NCBI GenBank assembly: GCA_914767715.1 | Contig: OU612073.1 | Coordinates: 13,392,001-13,456,000, forward strand | Origin: Membranipora membranacea | Taxonomy: Eukaryota > Bryozoa > Gymnolaemata > Cheilostomatida > Membraniporidae | DNA: 64,000 bases | Reading direction: 5' to 3' | In this document: positions 36,594 through 51,200 of the stretch, piece after piece | Layout: each line of letters begins with the position of its first letter | How positions within the stretch are numbered: position 1 is the stretch's first letter | Notes under the pieces: model-generated | The model's database searches: none | What the model was told of the DNA's origin: nothing | What the model saw: only the letters and a program-made list of their open reading frames with translations | Made by a program: the position numbers and the translations under genes

Positions 36594-38178
36594 TTTTTAG
36601 TTACAAAATCAGCAGAATACAACATGTAATGTTTTTGTTCCGAATTGGCATCTAGTATTTGGCAAGTCTGAAGTGCAAATTGTTTGGTAAGAACTGTTTC
36701 GCTTTTCCTGATTTATGCATAATAAAGTAATTCAACCCAGAAAACACTTGATAAAGCAGATGGGTTGAATCACATTTTTTGCAGATGACGTAATAAGGGG
36801 TTTTCACAATCTTACTAATCCAGAGAATTGTGGTGCACTCGGTGACAATCACTGTTACACCTCTTTATTGATTAGACATATTTATCTCCACATCATATTT
36901 CTGTATCTATTTTGCATCTTTTTATGTATATGTCTGGGCAATTTTCTATGATTATGGCTTTGTTACGTAGCTAAAAATAATAAAAAATCTAAGGCTATTT
37001 AATCGGTCAATACTCTTTCAGGGTGTCAGGGTACAAAATTCCTCATTTGGTACCCTCAGTCTATCTCATAGCTTTTGAAGCAACTCAAATCAAAACGAAT
37101 CCGCTAGTCACAATCTGTATTCATAAGCACAGTGCTAACCTAACACTTGATGACTATTACTTTTGATTGAAATTTTTAGCAGATTACGATACAAATTAAG
37201 CTGAATACAAGGATGTGCTTTATCCTTTGTTCTGCTTACCATTATATCTGATTGGTCAACTGGTATTATTGTTATGCAAATTAATAGGACTTTATTCGAA
37301 TAATAATTTTGCTGTGGGTTTCCTGCTTATGCAAAATAAAAGGCTTAGAAGAGCGGCAAGGTTTTACCTTAATCCATGCAACAGGTATTTGACTGCACAT
37401 GGTTAATAGGCAGGTGGTAAATTAGGAACTTTTTTGCATCTGACGTGATCGATAATTTACACAATGAATGTACTTATGGTCGATGGTTTGGTAACGCCCT
37501 AAGTTATGGATAGAACTAATTATCTTAGTCCCATCTTGTTGATACCGTTATTTCATTATTCATCACGTTGAAATTCATCACGTTGTGGCAAATAAGCCAT
37601 TGTCTTGAAATGGTCAACATTTTGACTGAAAACCTTGTGTAAATCTCTGTTAAAAGGAAGGTATGCCAAGATAATCATGGCAAACATAACCCTCCACATA
37701 TTAAAATACATACAGGCCGATGATAATGCAAGATTTTAGGCGTATCATTTGCACACTGTTTAATGAGTAACGAGTTGATGTTTGACTTCCTAAATCAGTT
37801 TTTTTGACACAAAAATTAAATACTTAATGTGACTTGCTGTGCATATACATAGTTTATTGATCACAGTTAATGGATACAAAAATAAATATTATAGTCATTT
37901 TTTAATATCTACTGTAATATCAATGCAGCAGCTTAAAATGAACTATAAAATTGTAATAAAATAAATCATATCAATATAATATCGCTACATATTACTAGAA
38001 TATCACATTCATTTAGAATTATGCATAAAAGGAGGAAGCAAGCTATCAAAAGACTGCTCTAGATTTATTATTGTATGCTACAATCAAGGGGTTATAGTTC
38101 TAGGTACTCACTTAAACGGATGGATTTAATATACCTTGGGGAGAAACTAATAAAATGTATCATGCGTGATGTCTAGGT
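36594..38178. repeat. 3' flank of module C, tail-to-tail with the RhoGEF gene
   Basis: Shared with the module B flank (to about 37,565) and, inverted, with 2.25-3.67 kb. Sequence homologous to the A side continues through the last RhoGEF exon region to about 38,545, so the duplication unit overlaps the 3' end of a neighbouring housekeeping gene. Confidence 0.6.
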
Positions 38179-41100
38179 TTATTTTTCTGATGAATCTGAA
38201 TATTTAAAAATTTTTAGCCAGTGACGAGGCGCATTCACCTCAGAAATAGAAGGCTCGCAGTCAGGATAAGGTATGTGAGTTTCACTATACGATGATGGTT
38301 GCAATAACCTAAAGGAAAATCAAAACCTTTTGAAAATCTGAATATGTAATCTAGCGGTGCAAACTATTACCGCTGATCTGCTCTCGGAACTGTGTTTATG
38401 CAAACAAGGATCCCACATATGTTACAGAAGATTAGGTGGTATTTTGCTGCCACATAATAAGTGTAGATTGTTCTTCAGGCAGCGAATCAGGAAGATTGAG
38501 ATTGAGAAATCCTTCGCCCCCGGACACAATCAGGGATGCCTAAAACATAAATGAACTTACATCAACACAAATCGATGGGCGCTACAAATGGAAATTTTTC
38601 AGTTGCATGATATCATGTTACATAACTTGGAGTAAGGTGTGATGTTGAGAGCCTGCATGAGACAATTATGTGCTACAACACATGTACTTGATTTCCTGGT
38701 AGATTTATTTTTTACCGTCTTACCTTCAAAAAGTTTGTTATTATACAAGCATCTCGTGTCTGCTCATAGGAGCTGTCACCTACTTCCCCGCTAAAAAATA
38801 TACAAAAGTAAATTCACATTGCTGTGACAACAAAGGGAAGTGATGTTTTGCTTCCACAGGGAGTTCAAACCTTCACATTCCAAAAAAACTACTGTTCATT
38901 GGTCGAAGGTTGTTGGCAGTTGAGTTGAAAACAACGGAAGATTTGAGCTGGCCCTTAAGAGGATGAAAAATTCCCAAAATCCTCTTAGAGACAAGGATGC
39001 ATGCTGGTTAGGGTATTGCATCATTGAGTCAGCACTAGGTTGTGGTGGGACTTTGTTTTGTTTAATACCTGCTCACTCATACATATCAGTTGCACAACCA
39101 ATGAAGTTGAAGTTGAAGTATATTATCATGTCCTAGACAAATTACAATGTTTGTACCTGAAAACTTTCTGTCATCTAATTTTCACATTGACAGCGTTCAA
39201 AGCCTTGATACTTTGGAGGATAAAAGTGCAGTCTCACATGTTCCCGTACCAGATAACCGACCAGTACATGTTACATGTTACATGTACATGTACATGTACA
39301 TGTTACACACAGCTAGCATCTAGGGTGACTTGATCCAGTCCTGATTGATGCCAAAACCAAAATACCCAACCCAGTTCTGATTACCCGTACCCGTTCCAGC
39401 CCTAATCTGGAAATGTGATGCAATACGTATCCTTCAAGTCTTTGAGTGTGTGGCAAGCTGTCAAAATCTAATGAGCACATTCGACACGCTGAAAAATACA
39501 TCACCCCATGTCAAAATTACTATGAAACAATCTATTTTATTACCATTGTAGGTATGTTGCACATGCAATTTAATCAAATGGATTGAGATTATGGAATATT
39601 AACCTTTCATTAAGTGTATCATTGCTCTGTTCAAATTCCTCAGATTCCTCAAGTATAGACAAATCATCATAATCCTCAATATACTCTTCATCTTCAGCCA
39701 CTTGTGATAGCACAGAGTTGATAGAGAGTGGACGCGACTCCCTGAACCGACCGCCAAGCTTTGCTGCAATACAAAAATAGGGAAATCTCATAACAGAACA
39801 TTTCATTTATGTCTAAAAATATTCAAAGAACAGGATTTGCTGATTCTCGGTGCTGTTTTCGTATTTATATATTATGAAAAAAACTAACTCACAGCAAGAA
39901 TATCATGATAAAAATTATCACACAACAATCATTATCAATATTGGCCACAATAACATTCAACAAAGTAAAGCCATTTTATGAGTGAAATACTATCTCTTGT
40001 CTGGCTGTCTTACAAGCAAAATCCATATGTTAGGACACGCTATGACAACTGCAACAAAAATACATGTAAAACAACCTTCACCCTGCTAGACTGTTAAAAC
40101 AAAGGGGTAGGAGTGGTGATTGTTAATTGCACAGAAAGTCTAGATTTAGCATCGAAGATGAGCATCGAAGTTAGTGCTGGACCATTCCCCACAATGAGTG
40201 TAATGTGTTTAGTTGTTATCTATTACAATTTCCAATCATACTTACATGAGTTGGCATAATGGCTAGCAAAAGGCACAGCCCTGTCCGGTTCATCAAGAGA
40301 ATATGGTTCTATTGAAATAATACACAATTAGAGAGATTTTGGAGACTCAACCAAATAGTATCTGGAAACAATTTGATTGCATTAATGGGGTTAGTATCAG
40401 CTTACAGTATGACTCCAATTTATATTTTACTTACACCGAAAATCTTATTTACGTAACACAATCGAGGAAACTCTTGAACTCACTTCTAAGCTCCACATTG
40501 ACATCTACAAAAGCCTGGTCGATTTCCTCACTTCTTCTTTTTGATGTTTTGTCCTCAACGTTTATGTATTCTGATGCTACAGAGTGGGAAGTTGTAGAGT
40601 TCAAATTCCACATGCTCTGAACACCGGTTCTGCAATAATATTCATAATATTATACTAATACTAGACTTGAGTTTACCATCAGAGTTTGTAAGTTTTATAC
40701 GTTGTAAACTTTGTACCAATGTGCTTCATTTCTTTAAGCTCATCCAATGACAGGAAGACTGTAGTTATATCATTCATAAGGGTCGCAAACGTTTAGTAGT
40801 TGGAAAACCTAATTTCATAACTGTAAACAAACCTTCTGTTATGAGAGCTGTTGGGTCTTAGGATACTTGGGGCCAGGTTAGAAATACTGGAAGACTTTGT
40901 GACTTTAACAGTTCCCTTCGTAGTTGATATTTTAGACATAGTGTATTGTTTCTCTACAGGAGCCTGGTTTGTCGGCACCAGGCTGTTTATCAAAGCTGTT
41001 GTAGATACATTGTCATCTAAATCATCTAGTCTCATCAGGCTGTCATATATACCAGCTGTGGACCGCTGTAAACCGCCCCCTAACCGTATCTCACTGCCCC

Positions 41101-42212
41101 GTTTGAAGGCCAAGTTAGGGGTAGATGCTGCCATTGACCGATTCGGTTTCTGAAGATTACCACCTAGCCTGTCCATCATCTGGTGAGAAATATTGAGATG
41201 AATAGTGAATAGGTGGAGTTTTGCTAGCCATAAGTTAGGACGATCAAGGTCACCACAGTTGTTGGACAAGGGAAAATATATAGTCATGAGTTTGGAGGAC
41301 TCTGAGTTATGTTGAACTTTTATAGATAACCATAAGATGGGTTCATTCAGGTACAACAGCTCTTATCCACATGAAAATTTAAATGTTGGGGGATTCTCTC
41401 ATCAATGAACTCACTCTAACAATAAACCATCAAAATACAAGGGTGCATTGCTATTCACATCATCAATAACACTACCATCTGGTATACTGGACAAGTGATG
41501 CAGCTAGGGTAAAATGTTTTCTTGAGGTACAACTAATAGTGGTTGATGCAATATTGATTTCATCACTTGGCGGTCATTTTTATTTTCACAGATATCCAAG
41601 ACAGAGCTCAAGCGATACTGATTGCTGATTGGTCAATATCATTATGTTGTTCTTCCTTGGGGAGAGGGAGTTCATTTCTCTCATTATGGAAAGCTTTGCA
41701 GAATTCAACTAATAAATGTCTTACCTTGCTTTTGATTTTAGCAAACGATCCTCTCTTAGCTTTTATATCAGGCCGATGATGATCGTCGAATGGATCAGAC
41801 TCAGATTCTAGTGAATCTATAGATACTGTACTCTGAGCACCGAGTACAGATAGTCTGTTATCCTGGTATCGACTCAGTGTGTTGTCTTCACTATAACTCA
41901 CGGAATCAAAGTCCTCTGTGAATTGAAAATTTTGCAATATCATCAGAATGCTTTATCTCAAAACCCATTCTGAATTCTGATACAGCTTAATACTTTGATG
42001 TTTCCTATCAACAGTGCTTGGTGACTTTCGAAGTGCTGTGTTACATGAGCTGAGTTCAAAAATATTCATAATGACAAACCTGAGTCATCACCTACAGGCT
42101 GTGTAGCAAATGTAAGGCTACATTGTATGGATGATATGAACTTAACAGGTCCAGTGTGACATAAAGCAGATAGGCTGACTTTACCCGACCTCATGGGTAT
42201 CCCATCGAGAAC
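38179..42212 (-). CDS. RhoGEF exons 21-27: last propeller strand and C-terminal tail
   Basis: Exons 42,080-42,212 (LDGIPMRSGKV...GPVKFI, the last propeller strand typical of ARHGEF10), 41,725-41,915, 40,833-41,179, 40,484-40,629, 40,246-40,308, 39,604-39,763 and 38,179-38,308. The tail is Ser-, Asp- and Glu-rich with no recognised domain. Exon 26 could read on to a stop at 39,570 (adding LIFHNLNPFD). A GTTAAT donor there and a TTTTCCTTTAG acceptor at 38,309 instead join in phase to 43 further codons ending HWLKIFKYSDSSEK, which I prefer. Confidence 0.7.
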
Positions 42213-45200
42213 CTGGAACAGAAGAAGCGATGGGGAGATACTTTGGGAATTTACCTTTATTTGGTGTAGTAACATATGCACTATATGATTATCATGCAGT
42301 GTGAATACTAAATGTATTCTATAATTTTAGCAGCATTACATTGTGCAGTAGTTGGATGATGTTATATTATCATCCAACTACTGCACAATGTAATTCTGCC
42401 AAAATTATTAAATAATCGACCATGTTTTGTAGTGACAGAAAATACAGCTGATACACAGTATATGTGTATGAACGTATGGTATAGTGTATGTATGACAGAC
42501 TGACCGGTACGGGTATGGTAAGTATATGTCCTGTGCTTGTCCCGACCCACACCAATCCTTGTGAGGCACACAGAGTGGTTATGAATACTTTGCTGCTGTC
42601 TATAGAACCTGTGAGATAACATTAAGAATTTCAGAGCCTTCCACTGATGGTGAGAGAGATCGCTCGAAGACAGCTTCCCAAGAAGGGAGAACTAGTGAGA
42701 CTAGCTCAATATGTAAGTAAGATGACGATGACAAAAAGCATAATCACTATGTCAACTACTCTGACTTGCACTTCTCATGCTGACAAGCTGAACAAACAGC
42801 TAAACAGTACAGATAGGCCATGTAGTTCAGATAACAGTGGTTGAACGGAATTAACTGAACAGAACTAGCAGTGAATGGCATAGATTGCTAAATAGTGCCA
42901 TATACCTGATATTTTTGGGAATTGCAAGAATGCTTTGTAGGAGCATCAATGGTTGATTGTTCCAGCCCCCTCTCCATGTCCTACATTCTCTTATGATTAA
43001 TCAATGACTGCAGTTGGACATGAGGATGTAAAATATCTTACCATCCGGGTGGAGTCTGGTTAGGGTTTTACCGATGTCCATCTCTTGTATAATGTTGAAG
43101 GTCTCAGCGTGGACGAGTCGTAGATTAGTATTTCCAACACACGAGAACCAGATACCAGATCCTACTCTGACCATCTTATCGATACATAGCGGTAAGCCTT
43201 TCAACTCTTTCAACTCACACTTATCCTAAAAAATTAGGAATGCGCAGCTTGTAAGATATCAATGTAATCGCGACATCAACTAATGTTTTTTTAGCAGTAA
43301 GCTGTGCCTACAGTTGACAAAAGTAGCGTTGGTTTGGAGTCACCAAATAGAACTGGTTTAGGTTGTTTCACTTTGGCAAGGGACACATCATATAGATTGT
43401 TAAAATTGTATTAAAGCTGATGTAATGAACCAGAGACTATAGATATATTATCTATAGTCTCTGATGTAACTTCCATCAAAGCAAACTAAAATTAAGTTTC
43501 TCTCTACTAGATGTGTCCTCAATTAATACGCAACAAAACATCATCATAAAATTTAAGATGTCTGAAATAAGCCGCTGTCCAGATTTCAACCCACCAGTAC
43601 ATTGAGATCTTTGACAGCACTGAGTATGAAGAAAGTGTTACCACAGGCGGCCAGAATTTTACTGTTATCATATGGCATAAGAGCATTGACAGATGAGTTC
43701 AGTAATTGTCTCTCCATCGGCTCTGTGTATAGACTACTTCCTGTAAGGCAATAACATGAGGTCAGTTTCTACGCATGTTTTGCGAGTTGAGCTGACTCTG
43801 ATTCGAAATTGCAATTAGGTTTCTCAATTAAAAAGTCGACATTAGGATAGTAAGGATATACCATTCATTTTCAAAGTGTCATGCCACTAAATCCTTCTGT
43901 TTGAGAAATATGGAATTGGGGATCTGAGAAGATTTCAAGTCATAGAAAATGACTTTTCAAATCATATAGTCGTGCATGTTGAACTCAAATGCTCCAAATA
44001 AAACAAGCAAACAAAGCTCCCATCCCATGCAACCATATTCAATAAGAGCATGCAACATAAAAACATTGCTCACTGAGTTACCGTACATGCAACTACACAG
44101 CCAGCACCCTGAGAGCACTGGTGTTAGATACTACTAGCTTGGTTCATACAATGAACTCCTTCATCCTAAGGAAGAACCGCAGAGCAATATTGACCAATCA
44201 GCAATCAGTGTTGCTTTTGGAAGTTCATTGGTCTATAATACCTGCAAAGCCCAGCAGGTAAATGAGCTTAGAGGTTGTTAGTCAACTAATTGGATGACAG
44301 TATTCACCCTTAGTCTATGTTTACCTCTGAGATGGCTGGAAATGTCAATAGATTCCTGAGATTCTGGTTGGCCCTTCGCTGAGAATTTGATTCATAGTTG
44401 AAATATCATAAGCATAATATTCGAAAACATGCCCGGTGAAAGTGATAAAAGTGTGAAGCCTGGGTTCAGTGATTGGTCAAAGTGCCTCAAAATTAACTAA
44501 AACATGGTGAAAAGCCTCAAAAAACACAGCAGCGGTGTGCACATGGATGATACAATGATTATTAAAACACATACCTTTTCGTTTGGCATATTTGAGCACA
44601 GTGCCATTGGCTAATGCCAGGTACACATGGTTGCCCAGGCAACACATTTCGTTGACCCGAGCAGCAACTTCAAACACTCTACGGTGAGTACGCCATTCTC
44701 CATCACGTAGTCCGTGTACAAACACATGATTGGTCGAATCTGACATCCATATGTGATCCAGTGATGAGTGAACGTTGGACGGAACTAAAATGCAGCTTGT
44801 TACTTCCCCCTCACAAGCTATAATATAATATATATTATATAAACAATTTATAATATACATTATATATCTCATAAAAGTATACAATAATAGCTTGATGGGT
44901 GATACCGGTGATATGCATAAGAAACATTGTTTCATGACAACCTCAACTGCTCAATTCATCAACTAAAATTTGTTTCGTATCTCATTCTTATAAACTTCAT
45001 ACAATTTCCTGGTTATCATTACCTAAATCTGGAAGAGGGGTAAACATTAGGGAAAGCAGAAAAAATCTTTAGCTATCAAATGAGACACCTGGGCTTTTCA
45101 CAGGCTAAAAATCAGGCTGCATTACTTTAGTTCTAAAATAACTACTGATATAAACAAAGTTTTCTTTTCTGTTTCCATGAGCATACAACTCCAGGAGACA

Positions 45201-48200
45201 ATCAACACAAAGCAGGGAGGGTGCTCAAGATGATAGGAGGGATGAAATAGAGGACAGCATACCTTTAAATGATTCGATAATCTGGGGCTGATTGGAATGT
45301 ATAGAGAGTAAAGTTATCTGCCCATGTGATTCGTTGCTAGAACACACCCATAAATACTGTAATCCAATACCACCACTGGAGTTGGTGAGAAATATTGGTG
45401 TAGCACAGCATACCTATGAACAACAAGAGACAATACAGTGAGAATTGTAGGACGAGAAACTAAGATGATAATAATAGATAAATTTCTTTAATGAAATTAT
45501 TGGTTGCGGCTTGATGTATGATTTGATATAGATGTGACCTTCAAATGCTGTCAATGATATCACTTGAGGAGAAGTGACCTTGTTTTCTATCAAGTCTGAT
45601 TTCTTTGAATATAGTTATAGAATAACCACAGTCCGCTTTTGCCAAAAGTGTTTTGCAAGAACCTGGTTGCCGAACAAGCCTGCTTACCTGTGTTGACTGG
45701 CTTGTTACGTCCACATTGATATTTCTAACTATCAGAGGTGCTTTGATCACGTGGTCTGCTTCCGATATCCAGGGTGTTTTGTTTATTTTCTCTGCAATAA
45801 AAAACAACTCACATTAGTCCATACAGCATTGGTTCTACTACGCTGCTGGCATTGAATATGCCATGTATGCTGATTTATGTGTTAAGAGTAGGCACTTTCT
45901 CATAATATACATGTTTACACCCATTATCTTAGCAACTCTTCCATGCCTCCTGGCAATGAATAAGCTAGTACCCAATCAGGTGGTTATACTTACTATTATG
46001 GCTATACTTATATACAATATTTACTTACCATGTGCCAGTTTGACAGCCCTGAAGTCCATCACCCAATCTTGTTTAGCCTCTGGAGATGACATGAGGAACA
46101 CAGTCTTCACCCTTTGCCCGTTTCTATTTCCTGCTTGCTGACTGAGTACTATAGAACAACTATCGGACATCTGTAGCTGCTCGTCTCTCAGTTTTATCGA
46201 TGTCTGGACATTCTTGAGTTGTTCCTGGATGGCTTCTGCATTCAATCCCTAATGGAAATATTTTGCATTAGATTACAAAGTTGTGAAAATCAGCCTCCTA
46301 GAGATTGAGCACAGAAGTTGGTTTTATAAAAATTTATCACCTCAATTTGTTTTTGCATGAGATAACCTCCAATTATGATTATATGTGTGTGAGACGGACT
46401 TTTGATCTAATCGGGCAAATGATCGCAAAATATAATCATCAGTGAGAGTAATATGTATTCACAATAAATTTAAAACTTTCTGTTTCATAAATTTCAAATG
46501 AACAAATTATCCCCAATACTAGAACAGAACATACAGGAAGGAAATATGATTAGCTTTGCAAATATTTTTATCCTGTTTAGAGAGACAACGTCTACTCACA
46601 TTGTAATTGTGTCTGAGAGAAGAGACAAGAAACATGATCTGACTCAGAACCGCCTGATCATGTTCAAAATCATCTAGTTCCTTTCTGACAAGAGCCGTCG
46701 TAGACTCCAGAGAGTTTCTCGACTCTACCAACGAAATTATAATTAATTTTGATCCATTATCAGTTATGAATGATCTCTGTTATAACTTTCATATTCATGT
46801 GAAATATAAAACTGTTAGTATGTTGATTCAGCCGTCGTAATTTCAGACATAACTGATTTCTCAAGCCTTTACACCTCAGCAAAAAGTTTGTTTAGAGTCA
46901 ATTTCTTAGACATGCCCCATGACAGAATATTATAAAAAAAAAGACAGCAGGTACAAAATAATAATTATAAGAGAAAGCCATGCATACACAAAACCCCGGT
47001 CCCCTCTAAAACCGAACACCTATATGTCCCTATTTGCATTAGCATTCACAACGTAGATGCAGGTTCAGTAAACAAAGCAAGCGGAATCTGATGACAAGGT
47101 CTTACCTAGGCGCCTGTGCCTCGGCTGACAGACAGGCAGGCTTTGATATGAAGGTATGGAAGCTTTTAAATACAATGTAATTAGATCAGCAAGTTTGGGA
47201 ATAGATTCCCAATTTGGTACCAAGGTGTTAAGTCAGCTGCGACTGACTACATAAGAAGTTCATCTTATCATCCAAGGAGATGTCGATGGCAGTATATACT
47301 TTGATACAAAGTTATGCCCACAGCTACAACTATATCTTGGGACAAATTAACCCCTTAATATAAGTTTTCAAACATTCTTTGCATAGTGGTGGTGGCAGTC
47401 CACTATCATCATTCCAGCTTAAAATAATTTATTAGGGACGTTCATTCAGTAGGTTGAAGTTAAGGTATAGGCTTATGCTCGATAATTGCGTCTCAAATGG
47501 TAAAAAGAACCCGGGTCAAACCTAGATCAAGTGTGATTAATTTGCCTGCATTTAGAGTTGCTCCCCTTTGGCACACCTTCAGAATGGGAAAACAAGAATG
47601 CAGAAAAATTGGATCAAAATTTTTATCAAAATAAAACCATACAGAGTACTGTATACAGCCTGTGATGAGAAGTGAATCTATATTCTGTAAGTTGATACTG
47701 TAGAGCTGCAGACTCACCGCCGCTGGTGCTGCCCAGTCTAGGATAAGTACTGCTCTCTATAACCACACTTCCTGTGGTACCTCGAGTTAGCGATTTAGTG
47801 TACTCTGATCCAGCACTCTCGTGGTACTCTACATCAGTGACAGGACACCTCCACTTCTGTGTAATCTTCTCTTCTGAAGTACCCGTCGCCCTGAAGAGGT
47901 TAGACATATCATACAGCATCTTGGTGATTGGTGATTCCATGGAAAGTAATTAGATTTGTTAACATAATGGCTTGCAAATGTTTGAAGGTCAATCGTAAAA
48001 AGGCATACAAATACGATAGAAATCAATCAGCTGTTACTTTAATACTCTTCTCTCAATTTCGGTGAAAAGACAGAGGCTTGTTTAATAGTTTCATTAATTG
48101 AGAGGGGTAGCCTTCAGTAGTGATCGGAAATAATCTGAATTTCCAACACAAAAAAATTAAATTGCTTACGTTTTATCAATTTTGATGAGGCATATGAGAT

Positions 48201-51200
48201 CATCAAACAATAGCAGCCTTCTGTCCTTCTGCTCCACTACTTCACCACGAATTCCATATGTCTATAAGCAACAAAATTACAGTAGTCATTATAAAGTACA
48301 TACCCAAAAGTGTAATGTTATGACCCCATATCAGTCTCATGCAGGTATGAGAGAAAAAGAAGTCATCACATATACCATGTGAGGGCAATAATCCTCTCAA
48401 ATGATTTTGGTTCAATAATGGCGTCGATAAGACCTTTTGATTATCTTTGCTGGGAAATGTTCTGAGAAAAAAAAACTAATAACTTCATGAGGGCACGTCT
48501 TGATTATTTTGCAGTAGATTCAGACAGAATGCATCTCATCTACCAGGGCCGTAGTTTAGAAAAAATGGTTGGGGTAGCAAGGGTAAAAGTCCGAGGCGAG
48601 TCCATTGCATCACCAGGAGGGGTGCTGTAATCTCCTCCCTAAGTATATTAAGGAATTTCTGACATGAAATATTTGATTATAGTGTTTTAGGCCACTGTTA
48701 TTGGCTTTCTACGGGAGGCAGTGCCTCCTTGCCTTACTAGAACTACGGGCCTGTCTATACATACCTATGAACTGTTGTGAATGAGTTGACCAGACATGAA
48801 AATGAGATACTTAGGTCTCTCATTGTTAACAAGTTGTGCTTCATAAAGCAAATAATGACATTGCTCGAAATCATTGCTCGTCCCGGTCTTTCAACTAAAC
48901 AAATTTGTTCCCAATTTGTTCACTCAAAATTTAGCAGGTTTTGCTCACTCAGCTAGGAGCGGTCAGATAATGTGTTTGGCAGGTTTTTATTGAAAGACTC
49001 CCTCCCCCACCTGAGTTCCCTGAAGTCTAGGATACCAGAGAGGGTCATACTTTAGTGTGTATGGTTAGATAACCACCAATAATACCCTTTTTAACTGCTT
49101 CAACTCACCACTTCTGACACATCATCCTGTCGCAGAAGAATGCTGTTTGGGTTTTTCATCTTTAATTTGGTAAGGATAACTTTAGCTGCATGCCGAGTTT
49201 CACTATTTCTCTTTTTCTCGTTGAGCTGGTACGCAACATTTTCAAGTTTAGATAGAGCCATGTGAAGCTGTAGATAATCTGCATGCTCGGTTGATGTGTG
49301 CTTTATCAAATCCTATAAACAACAAAATAAGGTGACATGTAAAAGGCTACCTATCAAACTGTAGTTAGAATATATCTGCCACAAAACAATCAATTGCTAT
49401 ACGCAAAAATGCAATAAATATGCTCAAGTTAGTTATATTTCTATGATCAAAATGAATGAAAAATACACCTGAAACAAAACCAATACAAACAGTAGCTCAC
49501 TAACCTTAATCTGGAGAATATACTGTGGAAATCTCTGTACGACTTTTATCATCAAGCCATGAGGTCCGAGGTGGTCACCAATCTCTTTCATCCGAGTCTA
49601 AATAAGTCAATAGAGATTATTGACCACGGAACACAATCTGGGGTAGGCACGAAAAGAGACCTTTGTTGTTATCTAATACTATTGAGAAAGTAGGACTTTG
49701 CTTCTCTGAAAACAAGGGTTTGATAATGGTATGCCAGAAAATCTTACTGTCAGCCAGGTAGTATTAGAATGAAACTAGATGGCTTAGGCACCTTAGCCAT
49801 GGCATCTCATTATCAACTACCCACCAAAGATAGTTTGATAGGTTGATGATGAAAAGCCACTACCTTCGACCCGGGTAAAGTTTTAGATCGAGGTTTAGTG
49901 CATAGAAAAATAGTTTACCTTCAAAAAGTCGGATACTGATGATTTCTCTTTAATATGCTTCTTAAGTAGTTCTGTGGCTGCCATGAAATTGTTGATAAAG
50001 TCGCTGTACCGATCAAGAACAATCTCCTTTGAGAACTGGAAACCAGAAAGTGGATTATTACACAAAATACCATTTGGCGAACCTCAATTTCAGTTTGGCT
50101 GTAGCCTATTGATTAACAAGAATTCTTATCCTGAAAACCCAAATATGAAAACATGACAGTTAAACCCCCAGCTGAACAGGTACTTGTGAGTGAAATTTTA
50201 ATTATTATTAATATATTTCAACCCTACATTTTCGAGAAAGTCGCCTCCCAGGCTCTCGTGCTCATCCCAGTTAGAGATCTTGTCATGTAGGGCGATTTGA
50301 AACCATAAATGTCCTTCAAGAATCTCCTCCAGTTTGTAGAATATCTTGTCGACTGATTCCTTAGGTAGAAATCCGGTGGCTATCATGGGTTTCTTGTAAT
50401 CCTATACAACAAACAAAATAAAAATACATAATTGATACGGAGACGGCATCCAAAATATTATTACCCTCAATTGTCAATTGTGAGAAGTAAAGATATGTGA
50501 TTCAACCTCTACATCCCAAACTTGTTAATAAATGTCATTTCATTGATCCTTGATTGATTGAGGTTTGCAAAGAATGGCCTTTGACCAAAAAACTATTTTA
50601 TGCCATATGGAAACAGCCAATGTGTTGACTCTAATTGGCTGAAATAGCCGATCATATCAGTGCCAAAACAAATTGGCTAACATCGTAAAAATTGCTAGAA
50701 TAGAACTAAATATGGCACTTGGCTCACTGGTCTTCTAGTTGTAAGTCCTGTCAAGCCAGCATAATGGGACAGCTGATTGGACAACTATTCCGCTAAAAGG
50801 TGAAAAATGAATAATTTGATTATTTTTGGGTGACTGCTAGAGCAACACACAAACTGATAGACCAGCTTCATGGCTTGTTTTGAGAAACCTTGGAGGGAGT
50901 TATGGTTCGTGCATTCAGTATTGATACTTACATTGATGAGCATGATCAAAGAGTTTACATATGAATTTTCTATGCCTATCATATCAGCAACCACATATCT
51001 TCTCTTCTCCTAAAAGAAGCCACATCAGGGTTAGTTACAGCACGCGATCAACGAATGTATGTGTGGCTAATTATTGTTCATCAATGGCTCTCTCTTTTTT
51101 ATGGACAGCCAGTATCGATGAAGTCAATGGATGCGCACTATTATGATAGGCTGCTGGGATCCCACCCACCAGCCAATCAGAGCCAACACATTGGCTAGTA

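Noticed and set aside
44818-44935. N-terminal extension of the 44.6-kb propeller exon
   Set aside because: AT-rich intron read-through upstream of a good TATTATAG acceptor.
47891-48026. Upstream ATG continuation (MESPITKML...) of RhoGEF exon 12
   Set aside because: It cannot be joined in phase to exon 11; the CTCTTCAG acceptor at 47,891-47,893 gives the continuous PH-like region.
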